A DNA stretch of 64,000 nucleotides from Reyranella sp. (GCF_004297405.1 NZ_SCVC01000011.1:356247-420246); one strand, 5' to 3'; numbered from the stretch's first letter, positions 1 through 8,940 are shown. Numbers and translations are program-made. The notes: a model not told the origin generated them from the letters alone.

Positions 1-150
1 GTAGTGGGTAGTTTTTCTCGCAAACGACCCCAAGAAGCGGCGCACCCGCACTGATTCTTCTGAGTTGGAACGCTCTGCAACGCTCGGCGTTGGCGCTCAT
101 AGCACCCAAACCACTGATGGTGCTGACGCCTGTCTGTTGTGGAGATATCC

Positions 151-456
151 ATGGAACGCACCATTGTTGCCAGCTTCGCAACCCGTCGCGAAGCAGACCT
201 CGCCATCGAACATCTTGTTCAACAACACGGCATCGACCGCACTGACATTTTTGTCAGAGTGCCGGGTGAGGCCAATAGCGCGGGAACAAAGGCGGCCGGT
301 GCCGATGTCGAAAGTGGGCATCCTGGGGTCAAAAAGGATGGCCGCCCTGAACTCGCAGGACCAATCGAAGTATCGGTTGACTGTCACAGCGGTAAAATTG
401 CCAACGTGGAAGCAGCCTTCCGGGAGGTTGGGGCTTTGAAACTGAAGGCGCAGTGA
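151..456 (+). CDS. Small conserved hypothetical protein (101 aa)
   Basis: A short soluble protein that begins MERTIVASFATRREADLAIE and ends with an alternating beta/alpha pattern (PIEVSVDCHSG, then VEAAFREVGA). The layout resembles a small ferredoxin-like or stress-protein fold in which a helix packs on strands, but I do not recognise a characterised family. I chose the ATG at 151 because GGAG lies six bases upstream; an in-frame ATG at 139 would add four residues (MEIS) without a better ribosome site. There is no signal peptide or membrane segment. It converges on the sulfatase gene to its right. Function unknown. Confidence 0.65.
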   Translation: MERTIVASFATRREADLAIEHLVQQHGIDRTDIFVRVPGEANSAGTKAAGADVESGHPGVKKDGRPELAGPIEVSVDCHSGKIANVEAAFREVGALKLKAQ

Positions 457-516
457 GCGGTCTAGGATTTCCGAGGCGACGGCAGCCGTTCGGTCGTCAA
501 GTACATGCTTCGTCGC

Positions 517-2310
517 CTATCTCTCGCTTGCAGGAGGGAAATGCCATTTGCCGTCGCGGATCGGCAAGAAGTGGCCATTGTCTTCGCCGACTTCCTCCGC
601 GACGCGGCGGTTGGCTTCCTGATTCAAGGCGACGATGAGATCTCCGTTTCGCTTCCGGTCGATGGCGAGATTGGTCATCTCGTCGGGGTCGTTGTGGAGA
701 TCGTAGATCTCGACGTCGTTCATCGCGAAAAGCTCTTCCAGCGAACCAGGCGTGTTGAACCGGATCGGAGAGAAGTAGCGCGAGAAGCGATAGCGGCCGT
801 CCCAGATGCTACGGATCGCCACCCTGTTGAGGAAGTTCGGCGGGTGTTTCGCCAGCGCAGCCAGCTGTTCTTCCGGCCTCGCCGCACGATATGCGCGAGT
901 GTCGACGGTCATCGCCGCCCATTTCGGATCCTGAAAGGACAACATGTCGAAGTTGTAGAGCGAAGCGGGCCTGATCGACTGCAGTTCAGCCTGTGCCGGG
1001 TTGCGCAGCCACGTCGAAAAATCCTTACCCTTTAGCCCTTCTGAAGCGCGCGTCCTTGCCGTCACGTCCTTCCCGGTCAGGCCGATGATGGTCGGCGTGA
1101 GGTCGAGCTGCGAGGTGATGGCCTTGCACTCGGTGCCACCCTCGAATGCAGGGTGATGGATCATCAGGGGCAGATGGTTCTGCTGCCGGTAGGCGTTCGT
1201 GCCTTTGCCCCGCATCTGATGAGTGCCGCCCAGCTCGCCATGATCGGCTGTGAAGATCACAATGGTGTTCTTGTCCATACCGTTGTTGCGCAGCGCGTCG
1301 AGCAACAGTTCGACCTTGCGGTCGCAATCGCGGATGGCGTTGAAATAGTAGTCGCGCAAAGCCCGCCAGCGGCGATCTTCGTCCGGCCATCGGCCCACCT
1401 GCAGATCCAGGATCTGCTGGTAGAGTTTCTGGGCGACGGGGCGGCCGGGGCTGTCGAACGACTGGTGCCGGCTGGCTGGCAAGGGAGAATTGTCCCAGGT
1501 CGCGCGGTAGAGTTCGTCGTCGGGTGCCCGCGCGATCGGCATTGCATGGTTGGCGCTCTGGATGTTCTCCGTCGGCAGATCGGAGTTGTAGTACATCACG
1601 TCATGCGGATTGACGAAGTTCACGGCCAGGTACCAAGGCTGGCCCTTGGTCCGCAGCGTTTCCGCTTCGGTCCGCAACCACGTGATCGCAGAGGCCAGTG
1701 TCGAATCGTCGTAGCTGTAGCCACCGAGCGTGCCGTCGATCAGGTCGCCGACGCCGAAGAAGTCCTTGAAACCGTAAGACGCGATGGTCTCGCGGTACTT
1801 GAGCAGCGGCGCATCGATAGCCTTGGCGTTGAGATCCAGATTGGCGGACAGGTGCCACTTCCCTTGATAGGCAGCGTGATAGCCGAGTTCACCGAGACGG
1901 TGGCCGACGGTCTTGATGCTGGTCGCGAGGTCGCGCTGCCAGATGTAGTTCAGGTTGTCGGCGATGCCTGTGTGCTGGATGTGCTGACCCGTGTAGACGA
2001 CGGACCTGGCCGAGGAGCACACGCACGACGCTGCCTGATGATTGAGGAAGGTGACGGCTTTCTTCTTGATGGCTTCGCGCGCTGGCACCGGGAACGGCCA
2101 CTTCGGAAAGAAGTGCTCCTGATCGACCAGCACGAACAGGATGTTGTAGCCAGACGGCATTGCGGCCGTCGGTGCCGAAGCCGGTGTCGTGCCGGACTGG
2201 GCATTGGCCGACAGGCCTCCAAGGATCGTAGAGCCGAGCAGGGCTGCTCCTGAGGCCATCGCGACGCGGCGCGAGGTGTTGGCTGGGTTGTCGTCTTCGG
2301 TATTCGACAT
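517..2310 (-). CDS. Tat-exported sulfatase / alkaline phosphatase superfamily hydrolase
   Basis: A 597-residue member of the sulfatase superfamily, which cleaves sulfate or phosphonate esters using a formylglycine made from an active-site cysteine. The N-terminus has a twin-arginine signal (SRRVAMASGAALLG, ending in SANAQ), so it should act in the periplasm after folding. Recognisable segments are LFVLVDQEHFFP (metal-binding Asp), CSSAR followed by SVVYTGQH (formylglycine site), GKWHLS, and FTADHGELGG (metal Asp-His pair). The formylglycine motif has Ser where the usual CxPxR has Pro, so maturation is uncertain. GGAG sits six bases before the ATG. It is the last gene of a leftward group and starts 10 bases after the upstream stop. 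The substrate cannot be read from the sequence. Confidence 0.88.
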   Translation of the reverse strand: MSNTEDDNPANTSRRVAMASGAALLGSTILGGLSANAQSGTTPASAPTAAMPSGYNILFVLVDQEHFFPKWPFPVPAREAIKKKAVTFLNHQAASCVCSSARSVVYTGQHIQHTGIADNLNYIWQRDLATSIKTVGHRLGELGYHAAYQGKWHLSANLDLNAKAIDAPLLKYRETIASYGFKDFFGVGDLIDGTLGGYSYDDSTLASAITWLRTEAETLRTKGQPWYLAVNFVNPHDVMYYNSDLPTENIQSANHAMPIARAPDDELYRATWDNSPLPASRHQSFDSPGRPVAQKLYQQILDLQVGRWPDEDRRWRALRDYYFNAIRDCDRKVELLLDALRNNGMDKNTIVIFTADHGELGGTHQMRGKGTNAYRQQNHLPLMIHHPAFEGGTECKAITSQLDLTPTIIGLTGKDVTARTRASEGLKGKDFSTWLRNPAQAELQSIRPASLYNFDMLSFQDPKWAAMTVDTRAYRAARPEEQLAALAKHPPNFLNRVAIRSIWDGRYRFSRYFSPIRFNTPGSLEELFAMNDVEIYDLHNDPDEMTNLAIDRKRNGDLIVALNQEANRRVAEEVGEDNGHFLPIRDGKWHFPPASER

Positions 2311-2320
2311 ACTAGTCTCC

Positions 2321-2887
2321 TCAGTCAGCGCTCGGCGGATTCAACCGAGCCTCTTTCAAGTAGCGCTCGACGGGTGCGAGCTCTTCGATGCGAGGCATGG
2401 TCCTCACGACCTCGTCGGGCTGGCACCAGGGATAAGGCAGGCTGGTGATCCAGCTCATGATTCTGTCGAGCTCACTTGCCGGAAGGACCTGCATCACATC
2501 GATGGTGATGAGCAGTTTCTCGACAAGGCACTTGAGGTCGGGCGAAAACTGCCAATCGTAGCGCCCCACCCCGACTCGCAGGGCGCCATCGGCCCTGGCC
2601 GACATGGCCACCAGCCAAGGGCAGGAGAAGCGACGTCGATCGACCTCCGTCGGCTGTGCCAGTCCGAAGGAATAGACATTCTCAAAATCGGTCGCGATGC
2701 GACGAACGAGAACCTCCTCGATCTCGACCAGTCCGCGCGCTGTGCTCGGGAAGGAAATGGCCTCCGTCTTCACGACCATTTCCAGTTGAACGCCTTCGGC
2801 AAAGGCCTGGCGCATCAGGAACGGGCGGTTCCCGTCCTTGGCGTGGAAGTAGGTGGTGACGGCGTCAAAGGGACTGGGCATGCGCAT
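2321..2887 (-). CDS. NTF2/SnoaL-like hypothetical protein (188 aa)
   Basis: A soluble protein of 188 residues with the feel of an NTF2-like (SnoaL) cone fold. It has an N-terminal helix (SPFDAVTTYFHAKDGNRP), then strands such as LEMVVKTEAISFPS, helix LVEIEEVLVRRIATDFENVY, and a long strand pair SCPWLVAMSARADGALRVGVGRYDWQF. The family includes small isomerases, hydratases and ligand-binding domains, and this one has no catalytic residues I can assign. An in-frame ATG two codons in (2881) is an alternative start. It lies 9 bases after the NMT1-type protein and 10 bases before the sulfatase, so it is probably cotranscribed with both. The family assignment is inference from the pattern. Confidence 0.6.
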   Translation of the reverse strand: MRMPSPFDAVTTYFHAKDGNRPFLMRQAFAEGVQLEMVVKTEAISFPSTARGLVEIEEVLVRRIATDFENVYSFGLAQPTEVDRRRFSCPWLVAMSARADGALRVGVGRYDWQFSPDLKCLVEKLLITIDVMQVLPASELDRIMSWITSLPYPWCQPDEVVRTMPRIEELAPVERYLKEARLNPPSAD

Positions 2888-2896
2888 TCGCTCGCT

Positions 2897-3826
2897 CTAG
2901 CTTTTCCAGAGAGACTGGAACGGTGTCGCCACGACATCGCGGTAGGCGGGATGGCCGTGCAGGATCCCGAGATCGCGGGCGAAGGCGTTCATGCCGGCGA
3001 CGGACTTTTCCGAAATCGTAGCGTCATAGAAGGGCAGGTCGCGTCGCACCAGTTCGGCGATCAGGGCGGCCTCGGCGGGCGGAAAGAGCTTCTCGCCAAC
3101 CGCCGTCGCGCGCTGGAAATCCTGCTTCAGCGCCTTCTGCGTCTTGACGATCGCGCGCACGGCGGCAGCAGCCGTTTCTGGCGAGCGCTCGATCAGCGCG
3201 TCGGTGGTGGAGATGGCGGCCATCGTATAGTAGAAGCAGGGCTTCGGCCCGTCACCGCGGCGAACGTCGAGGACGACCGTGCCGACGCCGCGGCGCACGG
3301 CAACCTCGGCGCCCATGCCATTGGCCCAGAAGCCATCGATTTTGCCGTCCGCCAGAGCCTCGGCGGCCGTGACGCCGAAATTGACGGTGTCCCCAACCGC
3401 ACCGGGCACGGGCATGATCTGGACCTGGCCGCGCTCGATGTCGATGCCGCCTTCCAGCAGAAGCCGCCGCAGGGCCAGGTCGACCCAGGGGGCTGCTCCG
3501 ATCCTGCGGCCTTTGACGACGCCGAGATCATTCCGTTGAGGAGCCAGGTCAGAGCGCATGACCAGGAACCAGTAGGTGCCCTGGGCCTGGGCACAGAGAA
3601 GCTTTACGCCCTTCCATTCCGGGAACGCCGCCAGAGCCGAATGCGCCGAGCCACCGACCAGATCGATCTGTCCGTCGCGCAGCGCGGCATAGGTCTTGTC
3701 GACCGGGAAGATCAGCTCAAGCGCGACGTCGAGCCCTTCTTCCCTGAAGAAGCCCAGCTCGACCGCCGCCGCCGCCGGGAAGTAAGAGTTCGACACCAGA
3801 TCGGGGACGGCGATCTTGAGCGGCAT
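2897..3826 (-). CDS. NMT1/THI5-like ABC-type substrate-binding protein
   Basis: About 309 residues, beginning MPLKIAVPDLVSNSYFPAAA and continuing with ELGFFREEGLDVALEL. This is the hallmark of the NMT1/THI5/SsuA-like class II periplasmic-binding fold. Later blocks such as ALRDGQIDLVGGSAHSAL and KIDGFWANGMGAEVAVRRG fit the same family, which binds taurine, sulfonates, pyrimidines or aromatic acids for uptake or sensing. I chose ATG 3826, with GGGAGG eight bases upstream; the longer frame from 3886 overlaps the end of UbiD-1. Oddly it has no signal peptide and there is no permease or ATPase beside it. It may therefore act as an enzyme-like or cytosolic binding protein instead of a transporter part. 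It starts 20 bases after the UbiD-1 stop. Confidence 0.8.
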   Translation of the reverse strand: MPLKIAVPDLVSNSYFPAAAAVELGFFREEGLDVALELIFPVDKTYAALRDGQIDLVGGSAHSALAAFPEWKGVKLLCAQAQGTYWFLVMRSDLAPQRNDLGVVKGRRIGAAPWVDLALRRLLLEGGIDIERGQVQIMPVPGAVGDTVNFGVTAAEALADGKIDGFWANGMGAEVAVRRGVGTVVLDVRRGDGPKPCFYYTMAAISTTDALIERSPETAAAAVRAIVKTQKALKQDFQRATAVGEKLFPPAEAALIAELVRRDLPFYDATISEKSVAGMNAFARDLGILHGHPAYRDVVATPFQSLWKS

Positions 3827-3846
3827 GGAACGATCCTCCCGAGCGC

Positions 3847-5202
3847 CTACCGCTTGTCGATTTCCGGCAGGTCGAAGTCGCGCCACCCCGGCACTTCGGA
3901 AACTTCCGGGAACTCGACGCCGAAGGGCTTGGTTGCATCGATACCGACCGAAGACGAGAAGCCACCGTCGGTGTAGGGGTCAAGCGGTGCGGTAGCCGTA
4001 CGGTCGACGACGAACACGTCGTCGCTCGGCTTAACCCGAAACGACTGGGCCCATTCGACCTCGGCGGAATTGCGGATGTCGATATCGGGGTCGACCGTGA
4101 TGACCCACTTGGGATGGAGGTTAGATGCCATGGCGGCGAGGATCGCGTGCCGCGCCTCGCCCTCGTAGCGCGGCTTCATGGCGATGACGACGTAGACCTG
4201 CACGCCACCCGAGCTGTTGATCGAGATGTCGCTGATCGTCGGGAACTGAGCCTGGAGTTGCCGCAGGATCGAGGTCTCGAACGGGATCTGCTTCAGCACA
4301 TGGTTCTCGGTGATCGGCTTGCCGGTCAGCAGGCCTTGGAAGATCGCGCTCTTGCGGTGCGTAATCGCCGTTATCTTCGCCACGGGCTTGAGCGAGGCTG
4401 CCGTGTAGTAGCCGGTGTATTCACCGAGCGGCCCCTCGATCTTCTGGTCATTGGTGTCGACCGTGAACTCGATCACGATCTCCGCGTGCGCCGGCACCTT
4501 CATGTCGTTACTGACTGCCTTCACGAGCTCGACCGGCGCGCCGCGCAGCCCGCCGGCAACGAACCAGTCGTTGGTGGCGTCGCTCGACTGCACCTGGCAG
4601 GAGTACATGGTCAGCGGATCGACGCCGATCACGATCGCGCCGTGCAGTTGCTTCCCCATCGCTGTCGCATGCGCGATGTTCTTGCCGAAGCGATGGTTCG
4701 GCGCGGAGAACACGCCTAGCTCCTTCGGCCCGTGAACCTGGAAGCGGTAGTTGCCGATATCGGGTGTGCCGGTCTCGGGATTCTCCGACACCACGATGCC
4801 AGCTGTAATATAGGGCCCACCGTCCTTGGGGCTGTAGGTCGGCACCGGCAGCTTGGTGACATCGATCGCATCGCCCGTCAGCACGACTTCCTGGCAAGGC
4901 GGCGCTCCCTTGAAGTCCACGGGAGCGATCTGGTTGTTGATTCCCTTCAGCACCTTCTCGTGGATCGTCTGTTCCGTCGCCTCGAAGGCCTTCAACGCCA
5001 GGCGGCGATTGCCGTAGACACCTGCCACCAGCGGAAACTCCGTGCCGGTGTCCTTGAACATCAGAGCCGGGCCCTGGATCGAACTCGTCTTGGCAAGAGC
5101 TTTGGCAATGTCGTACTTGAGGGCGATCGGACGTGTGATGTCGACGAGGTCACCCGAGTTCTTCAAGGCGGTCAGGAAGGCGCGCAAATCTTGATAGGGC
5201 AT
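3847..5202 (-). CDS. UbiD-family prenylated-FMN decarboxylase (UbiD-1)
   Basis: A 451-residue UbiD-family enzyme, which reversibly decarboxylates aromatic or unsaturated acids with prenylated FMN and a divalent metal. The N-terminal UbiD block is MPYQDLRAFL. Arg153 (in NYRFQVHGPKELG) and the pair Glu256/Glu261 in EGPLGEYTGYY match the Arg-Glu-Glu catalytic set of Fdc1/UbiD with the usual five-residue spacing. Length is normal for the family. It is the first gene of a leftward run with the NMT1-type protein, the NTF2-like protein and the sulfatase, and it starts 38 bases from the divergent FUSC gene. The cofactor presumably comes from the UbiX at 6663-7274. Its substrate is unknown; a true ubiquinone-pathway UbiD is possible but this context points to aromatic catabolism. 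Confidence 0.93.
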   Translation of the reverse strand: MPYQDLRAFLTALKNSGDLVDITRPIALKYDIAKALAKTSSIQGPALMFKDTGTEFPLVAGVYGNRRLALKAFEATEQTIHEKVLKGINNQIAPVDFKGAPPCQEVVLTGDAIDVTKLPVPTYSPKDGGPYITAGIVVSENPETGTPDIGNYRFQVHGPKELGVFSAPNHRFGKNIAHATAMGKQLHGAIVIGVDPLTMYSCQVQSSDATNDWFVAGGLRGAPVELVKAVSNDMKVPAHAEIVIEFTVDTNDQKIEGPLGEYTGYYTAASLKPVAKITAITHRKSAIFQGLLTGKPITENHVLKQIPFETSILRQLQAQFPTISDISINSSGGVQVYVVIAMKPRYEGEARHAILAAMASNLHPKWVITVDPDIDIRNSAEVEWAQSFRVKPSDDVFVVDRTATAPLDPYTDGGFSSSVGIDATKPFGVEFPEVSEVPGWRDFDLPEIDKR

Positions 5203-5240
5203 GGTCAGTCCGTCCTTGCTTTCCGCGAGTACAACAGTTG

Positions 5241-6260
5241 ATGCGTCGCTCTCTTGGCCAAATCCGCCGTGACGATGTCGAGGACGCGCTGCGCGTCGCT
5301 CTGGCAGTCGGCCTGCCGCTGCTGGCGCTTGATGCCGTGGGCCGTCTCGACCTTGCCGTCTATGCCGCCTTCGGCGGATTGGCGATGCTCTACGGCCACG
5401 GCGAGTCTGCCAAGCAGCGCGTGACGACGCAGATCGTGGCCGGTGCGGGCCTGGTCGTCACCATCGCGGTGGCCATGGCCTATGCGGCCGCGCAGGCGCC
5501 GCTGCCGGTATTGGGCGTGCTGCTCGCCGTCACTGTGGTTGCCGCTGCCACGCTCGGCGCGGCGATGCGATGGGTGCCGCGCGGCGAGATGTTTTTCGTC
5601 CTGGTGCTGCTGATCATCGCCAGCATCCCCACGAGCTGGGACCGCCTGCCGATCGGCATAGCAACCGGCGCAGGCGGTGCCGCCTTCTCGGTGCTGCTGG
5701 CGTGGCTGAGCGGTGTGCGCAATGGCAAGTCTGGAGAAGAACCGAGACCCGATGGATGGAGTCGCCGCCTCGCGGCGGGTTACGCCACTCTCGACCATCG
5801 GCAGCATCTGATCCTGATCGGTGCCGCCACGCTCGGCGTGCTGACGGCTTGGGGGCTCGCCATTGCCCTCGGTATCGGCCACGCCTTCTGGGCGGCAGTG
5901 ACCGTCGCCGCCCTGATGCCCGCGTTGGCCGCCACCGACGTCTGGCGCCGCACGCTGCATCTCATGCTGGGCACCTTGGGTGGCGTGGGCGTGGCCACCT
6001 TCCTGTTCTCGTTCGAGCCCGACCATCTCGCGCTGATTGCGATCATCATCGTCTGCCAGGCGGCGGCGGAGATCGCCGTGGCGCGTAACTACGGCGTAGC
6101 TCTGCTCTTCTTCTCGCCGCTCGCTATCGGCATGAGCAACCTGAGCCGCGGCGCGCCCTGGCCGCCGCTGCTGGTCGACCGGCTGGCCGAGGCAGCGCTC
6201 GGCACGGCAGTCGCCTTCCTGACGATTCTCGTGGGACGCAGGATCCTCAAAGTGACTTGA
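5241..6260 (+). CDS. FUSC-family integral membrane protein
   Basis: A strongly hydrophobic protein of about 339 residues with roughly ten membrane segments in two halves: VALAVGLPLLALDAVG to LLVLLIIASIPTSW, then HLILIGAATLGVLTAW to the C-terminus. The halves are separated by a charged linker around RNGKSGEEPRPDGWSRR. The pattern fits the FUSC (fusaric acid resistance/aromatic acid exporter, YccS-like) group, members of which export aromatic acids, though it lacks the large cytosolic domain of AaeB. ATG 5241 and TTG 5238 are both possible starts. It is the only rightward gene among the UbiD/UbiX genes. A job in moving aromatic acids that the neighbours decarboxylate is inference from position. 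Confidence 0.75.
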   Translation: MRRSLGQIRRDDVEDALRVALAVGLPLLALDAVGRLDLAVYAAFGGLAMLYGHGESAKQRVTTQIVAGAGLVVTIAVAMAYAAAQAPLPVLGVLLAVTVVAAATLGAAMRWVPRGEMFFVLVLLIIASIPTSWDRLPIGIATGAGGAAFSVLLAWLSGVRNGKSGEEPRPDGWSRRLAAGYATLDHRQHLILIGAATLGVLTAWGLAIALGIGHAFWAAVTVAALMPALAATDVWRRTLHLMLGTLGGVGVATFLFSFEPDHLALIAIIIVCQAAAEIAVARNYGVALLFFSPLAIGMSNLSRGAPWPPLLVDRLAEAALGTAVAFLTILVGRRILKVT

Positions 6261-6282
6261 GCGAGCGGGCCGCACGCGGTGC

Positions 6283-6663
6283 CTACTTGGGTGGCTGGTC
6301 GGAGACCTGGAAAGGGATGTCGCCTGCGACGGCTTTCTCTCCCTGCAGGGTGATCACCGCCCAGTGCAGGGTGTAGTCGCCCGGCGGCAAGGTCGGCGCT
6401 TCCGCGAACAACACTTCGGGCGCCGATTCGAGGCGCGGGTGCAGGCGTTCGATCACCTTGTCGCCCTGCTTGATGACCAGGGTCGACTTGCGATGGTCGA
6501 CCGGCCGATCGAAGCGCACGAAGAAGGCACTGCTGCGCCGGCCGATACGGGCATGTGCCTTCGGCGCCGATTCCACGACACGTACATCAGCGGTCTGCGC
6601 ACGTGCCGACGAAACTCCGCCAGCGACGGTCAGCATGGCAGCAATCGCTGCGCGACGGTGCAT
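6283..6663 (-). CDS. CopC-domain periplasmic protein
   Basis: A 126-residue protein with a Sec signal peptide (MHRRAAIAAMLTVAGGVSSARAQ) and one CopC-type beta-sandwich: VESAPKAHARI, FFVRFDRPVD, APTLPPGDYTLHWAVIT and KAVAGDIPFQVS. CopC proteins bind copper in the periplasm. The mature N-terminus here begins TADVRV, so it lacks the first-residue His that coordinates Cu(II) in classical CopC and may bind copper weakly or not at all. Its ATG overlaps the UbiX stop by one base (TGATG), with GGAGG upstream inside the end of ubiX, so translation is probably coupled. Its presence in a decarboxylase operon is unexplained. Confidence 0.85.
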   Translation of the reverse strand: MHRRAAIAAMLTVAGGVSSARAQTADVRVVESAPKAHARIGRRSSAFFVRFDRPVDHRKSTLVIKQGDKVIERLHPRLESAPEVLFAEAPTLPPGDYTLHWAVITLQGEKAVAGDIPFQVSDQPPK

Positions 6664-7274
6664 CACTTTGGAGTCCTCCGCCGGGGCGGTAGGCCCGACG
6701 GACCTGTCCAGCGGGGAAAGGCCTTGGTGTCGAGACCGAACAGATCGAGGGCGCGGGCGACTGAATGGGTGACGATGTCGTCGACGGTGCGCGGCCGCGC
6801 ATAGAAGGCCGGAACCGGCACGGCGACGATGGCGCCCATCTCCGTGACTGCCAGCATGCTCTTGATGTGCCCGGCATGCAGCGGCGTCTCGCGGAACATC
6901 AGGACGACGCGGCGGCGTTCCTTCAGGCAGACGTCGGCTGCACGGGCGACCAGGCTCGACGTTACGCCGGTCGCGATCTCGCTCAGGGTGCGCACCGAGC
7001 AGGGCGCCACGATCATGCCCATCGTGTGGAACGAACCACTCGAGATGGCCGCGGCGATGTCGCCTGGCGCATAGACCTTGTCGGCGAGCGCCCGGATCTC
7101 GGCCGCCGACATATCGGTTTCGAGTGACCGCGTCTGGTCGCCCGCCTTGGAGATCACGAGATGGCTCTCGATCTTCATGGCGCGCAACATCTCCAGTACA
7201 CGGATGCCGTAGACCGTTCCCGAGGCGCCGGTGATACCGACGACCATGCGCCGGACGGGCTGGCTGGCTGCCAT
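6663..7274 (-). CDS. ubiX: UbiX-family flavin prenyltransferase
   Basis: About 203 residues. UbiX joins dimethylallyl (mono)phosphate to FMN to make prenyl-FMN, the cofactor of UbiD enzymes. Diagnostic blocks are ITGASGTVYGIRVLE (FMN phosphate loop near residue 15), SGSFHTMGMIVAPCS (conserved Ser/Cys region), TLSEIATG, and RRVVLMFRETPLHAGHIKSM near residue 140. Then comes AFYARP, typical of the C-terminal part. I use ATG 7274, eight bases past the UbiD-2 stop; the longer frame from 7346 runs into UbiD-2. Direct linkage to UbiD-2 in one leftward operon supports the idea that it supplies cofactor to both UbiD proteins here. Confidence 0.93.
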   Translation of the reverse strand: MAASQPVRRMVVGITGASGTVYGIRVLEMLRAMKIESHLVISKAGDQTRSLETDMSAAEIRALADKVYAPGDIAAAISSGSFHTMGMIVAPCSVRTLSEIATGVTSSLVARAADVCLKERRRVVLMFRETPLHAGHIKSMLAVTEMGAIVAVPVPAFYARPRTVDDIVTHSVARALDLFGLDTKAFPRWTGPSGLPPRRRTPK

Positions 7275-7282
7275 GCGAATGC

Positions 7283-8911
7283 TCAGCCGCTGGTTTTGAT
7301 GTGGCGCGGATCCGAATGGTTCACGGGCTGCGGCTTCGCCTCCCACGAAAACGGCGTGTCGGAAAGCGTGTAGCGATACCAGGGCGGGTCATTGGTGCGA
7401 CCAAGCTTGTGGCGCAGATTGCCGAAGGCCCGATAGAGCACCGGATAGGGCTGACCGTGATACTGCTTCAGGATGTCATGCCAGGCACGCGGTTCGGCCC
7501 GGATGAACGCCTCCATGTCCTTGGTCAGCGCCTCTTCCGTCATGATCTTCAGGTTGGCCGGCGGATCGCCGAGGTCGGTGACGGTGCTGCGCACGAATTC
7601 GTTGGGGTTCCATTCCGGTCCCAGCGGCACGGTGCAATCCATGCCGATCTTCGAGGCGATGCCCAAGGTGGTGCTCTTCGGATCGACGGTCATGGTGTTG
7701 AGCCCGTCGAGCCGCACGGTGTCCTTGTCCGGCATGTAGCGGTAGGCCATGGCGGCCAGCACCGCCTGGTCGTCCCAGATGTCGACGTCGGTGTCGAACA
7801 CCATGGCGACCTTGGGCAGTCCCTGCTTGGAGCAGGTCAGCATGATGCCCAGCGCCTGCTTGGAATCGCCTGCACCCAGCGGGTTGATCTTGGCGTAGGC
7901 GATGTTGGACAGGCCGCCCAGCGGGCAGCGCACCTCGCGCACGTCGATGCCGCCCTGTTTCAATCCGTTGAACAGGTCGGCCTCGATTGCCGGCAGCTGC
8001 AGCATGTTGTCGGTGTACCAGGGATGCAGGCCGCCGATCGTGCAATGCTGGAAGATGCCGCCCTTGCGGTAGGTCATCGCCTTCACCTTGAGGCGATAGT
8101 TGTGCTTGATGCCGCCGCCATACATGCCGGTGAATTCGCCGTACGGCCCTTCGTCGTAGACGAGGCCTTCGAGCGCCATCAGCTCGCACTCGAGTACGAT
8201 CTCGGCGTTCGCCGGGACCATCACGTCGATGGTCTCGCATTTGATCATCTTGGCCGGCGCACCGTAGAAGGCGCCGAGCACTTCGAAGTCGTCCGTGTCC
8301 GTGGTGACGCCGACCAGGGCCGAGATTTTGTCGATCGTCGGACCACCCAGCACGATCGCAACCTCCAGGTTCTGGCCCTTCGCCGCCGCCGCCATGGCGT
8401 GGATGCGCTGGCGATGTGACGTGCAGGTCATGTCGACCGACTTCTCGTTCTTCGTACGGAACATCGAGCGGTAGATGCCCCAGTCGTAGACGCCAGTGTC
8501 GGGATGCTTGCTGATGAAGAGATTGTCGTTGGTGTAGGCGTGCCCGTCACGGTCGTGATGCAGGAACAGTGGCAAGCGCGTCAGGTCAACATCGTCGCCC
8601 TTCAGGATCACTTCCTTGCAGGGAGCCGTCGTCACCGTCTCCCATTTCACCCGTCCCTTGGAGCGCGCGACCATCTCCAGCCCGGTCCGCGTCTTGTCAC
8701 AACCCATGGCCCAGGCGAACATCTCCTGATTCGAATAGGCGTTGGCCAGGACCGAGAATTCGGTGTCCTTGATCTTCTCCACCAGGATGGCCTTGGTGGG
8801 ATTGGTCTCCATGAGCTTTGGGATCTGGTCGACGCGGACCTCGTCCTTGATGCGCACGAGGAAACCCGCCTTGTCCATGGCGGTGACGAATTCGACAAGT
8901 GACTGCTGCAT
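7283..8911 (-). CDS. UbiD-family prenylated-FMN decarboxylase (UbiD-2)
   Basis: About 542 residues from ATG 8911 (MQQSLVEFVTAMDKAGFLVR), longer than UbiD-1 and only distantly like it. The catalytic set is visible: Arg148 in WGIYRSMFR and Glu254/Glu259 in DEGPYGEFTGMYGG, with the characteristic five-residue gap. HHDRDGHAYTNDNLFISK, before the Arg block, is the prFMN/metal-binding stretch seen in aromatic-acid UbiD decarboxylases. The C-terminal tail is extended (HGQPYPVLYRAFGNLRHKLG). It lies between an SRPBCC-domain gene 29 bases upstream and UbiX downstream. Having two divergent UbiD enzymes in one locus suggests either two acids or two steps. The substrate is not inferable. Confidence 0.93.
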   Translation of the reverse strand: MQQSLVEFVTAMDKAGFLVRIKDEVRVDQIPKLMETNPTKAILVEKIKDTEFSVLANAYSNQEMFAWAMGCDKTRTGLEMVARSKGRVKWETVTTAPCKEVILKGDDVDLTRLPLFLHHDRDGHAYTNDNLFISKHPDTGVYDWGIYRSMFRTKNEKSVDMTCTSHRQRIHAMAAAAKGQNLEVAIVLGGPTIDKISALVGVTTDTDDFEVLGAFYGAPAKMIKCETIDVMVPANAEIVLECELMALEGLVYDEGPYGEFTGMYGGGIKHNYRLKVKAMTYRKGGIFQHCTIGGLHPWYTDNMLQLPAIEADLFNGLKQGGIDVREVRCPLGGLSNIAYAKINPLGAGDSKQALGIMLTCSKQGLPKVAMVFDTDVDIWDDQAVLAAMAYRYMPDKDTVRLDGLNTMTVDPKSTTLGIASKIGMDCTVPLGPEWNPNEFVRSTVTDLGDPPANLKIMTEEALTKDMEAFIRAEPRAWHDILKQYHGQPYPVLYRAFGNLRHKLGRTNDPPWYRYTLSDTPFSWEAKPQPVNHSDPRHIKTSG

Positions 8912-8940
8912 AGTCTGCACCCCGTTCTGAAAAAAACGCG

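Noticed and set aside
2189..3976. Long rightward open frame across the NTF2-like and NMT1-type genes
   Set aside because: It covers two well-supported minus-strand genes and has no domain or ribosome site.
5205..6275. Leftward open frame opposite the FUSC gene
   Set aside because: The plus-strand product has clear membrane helices; the antisense product is histidine- and arginine-rich without a family pattern.
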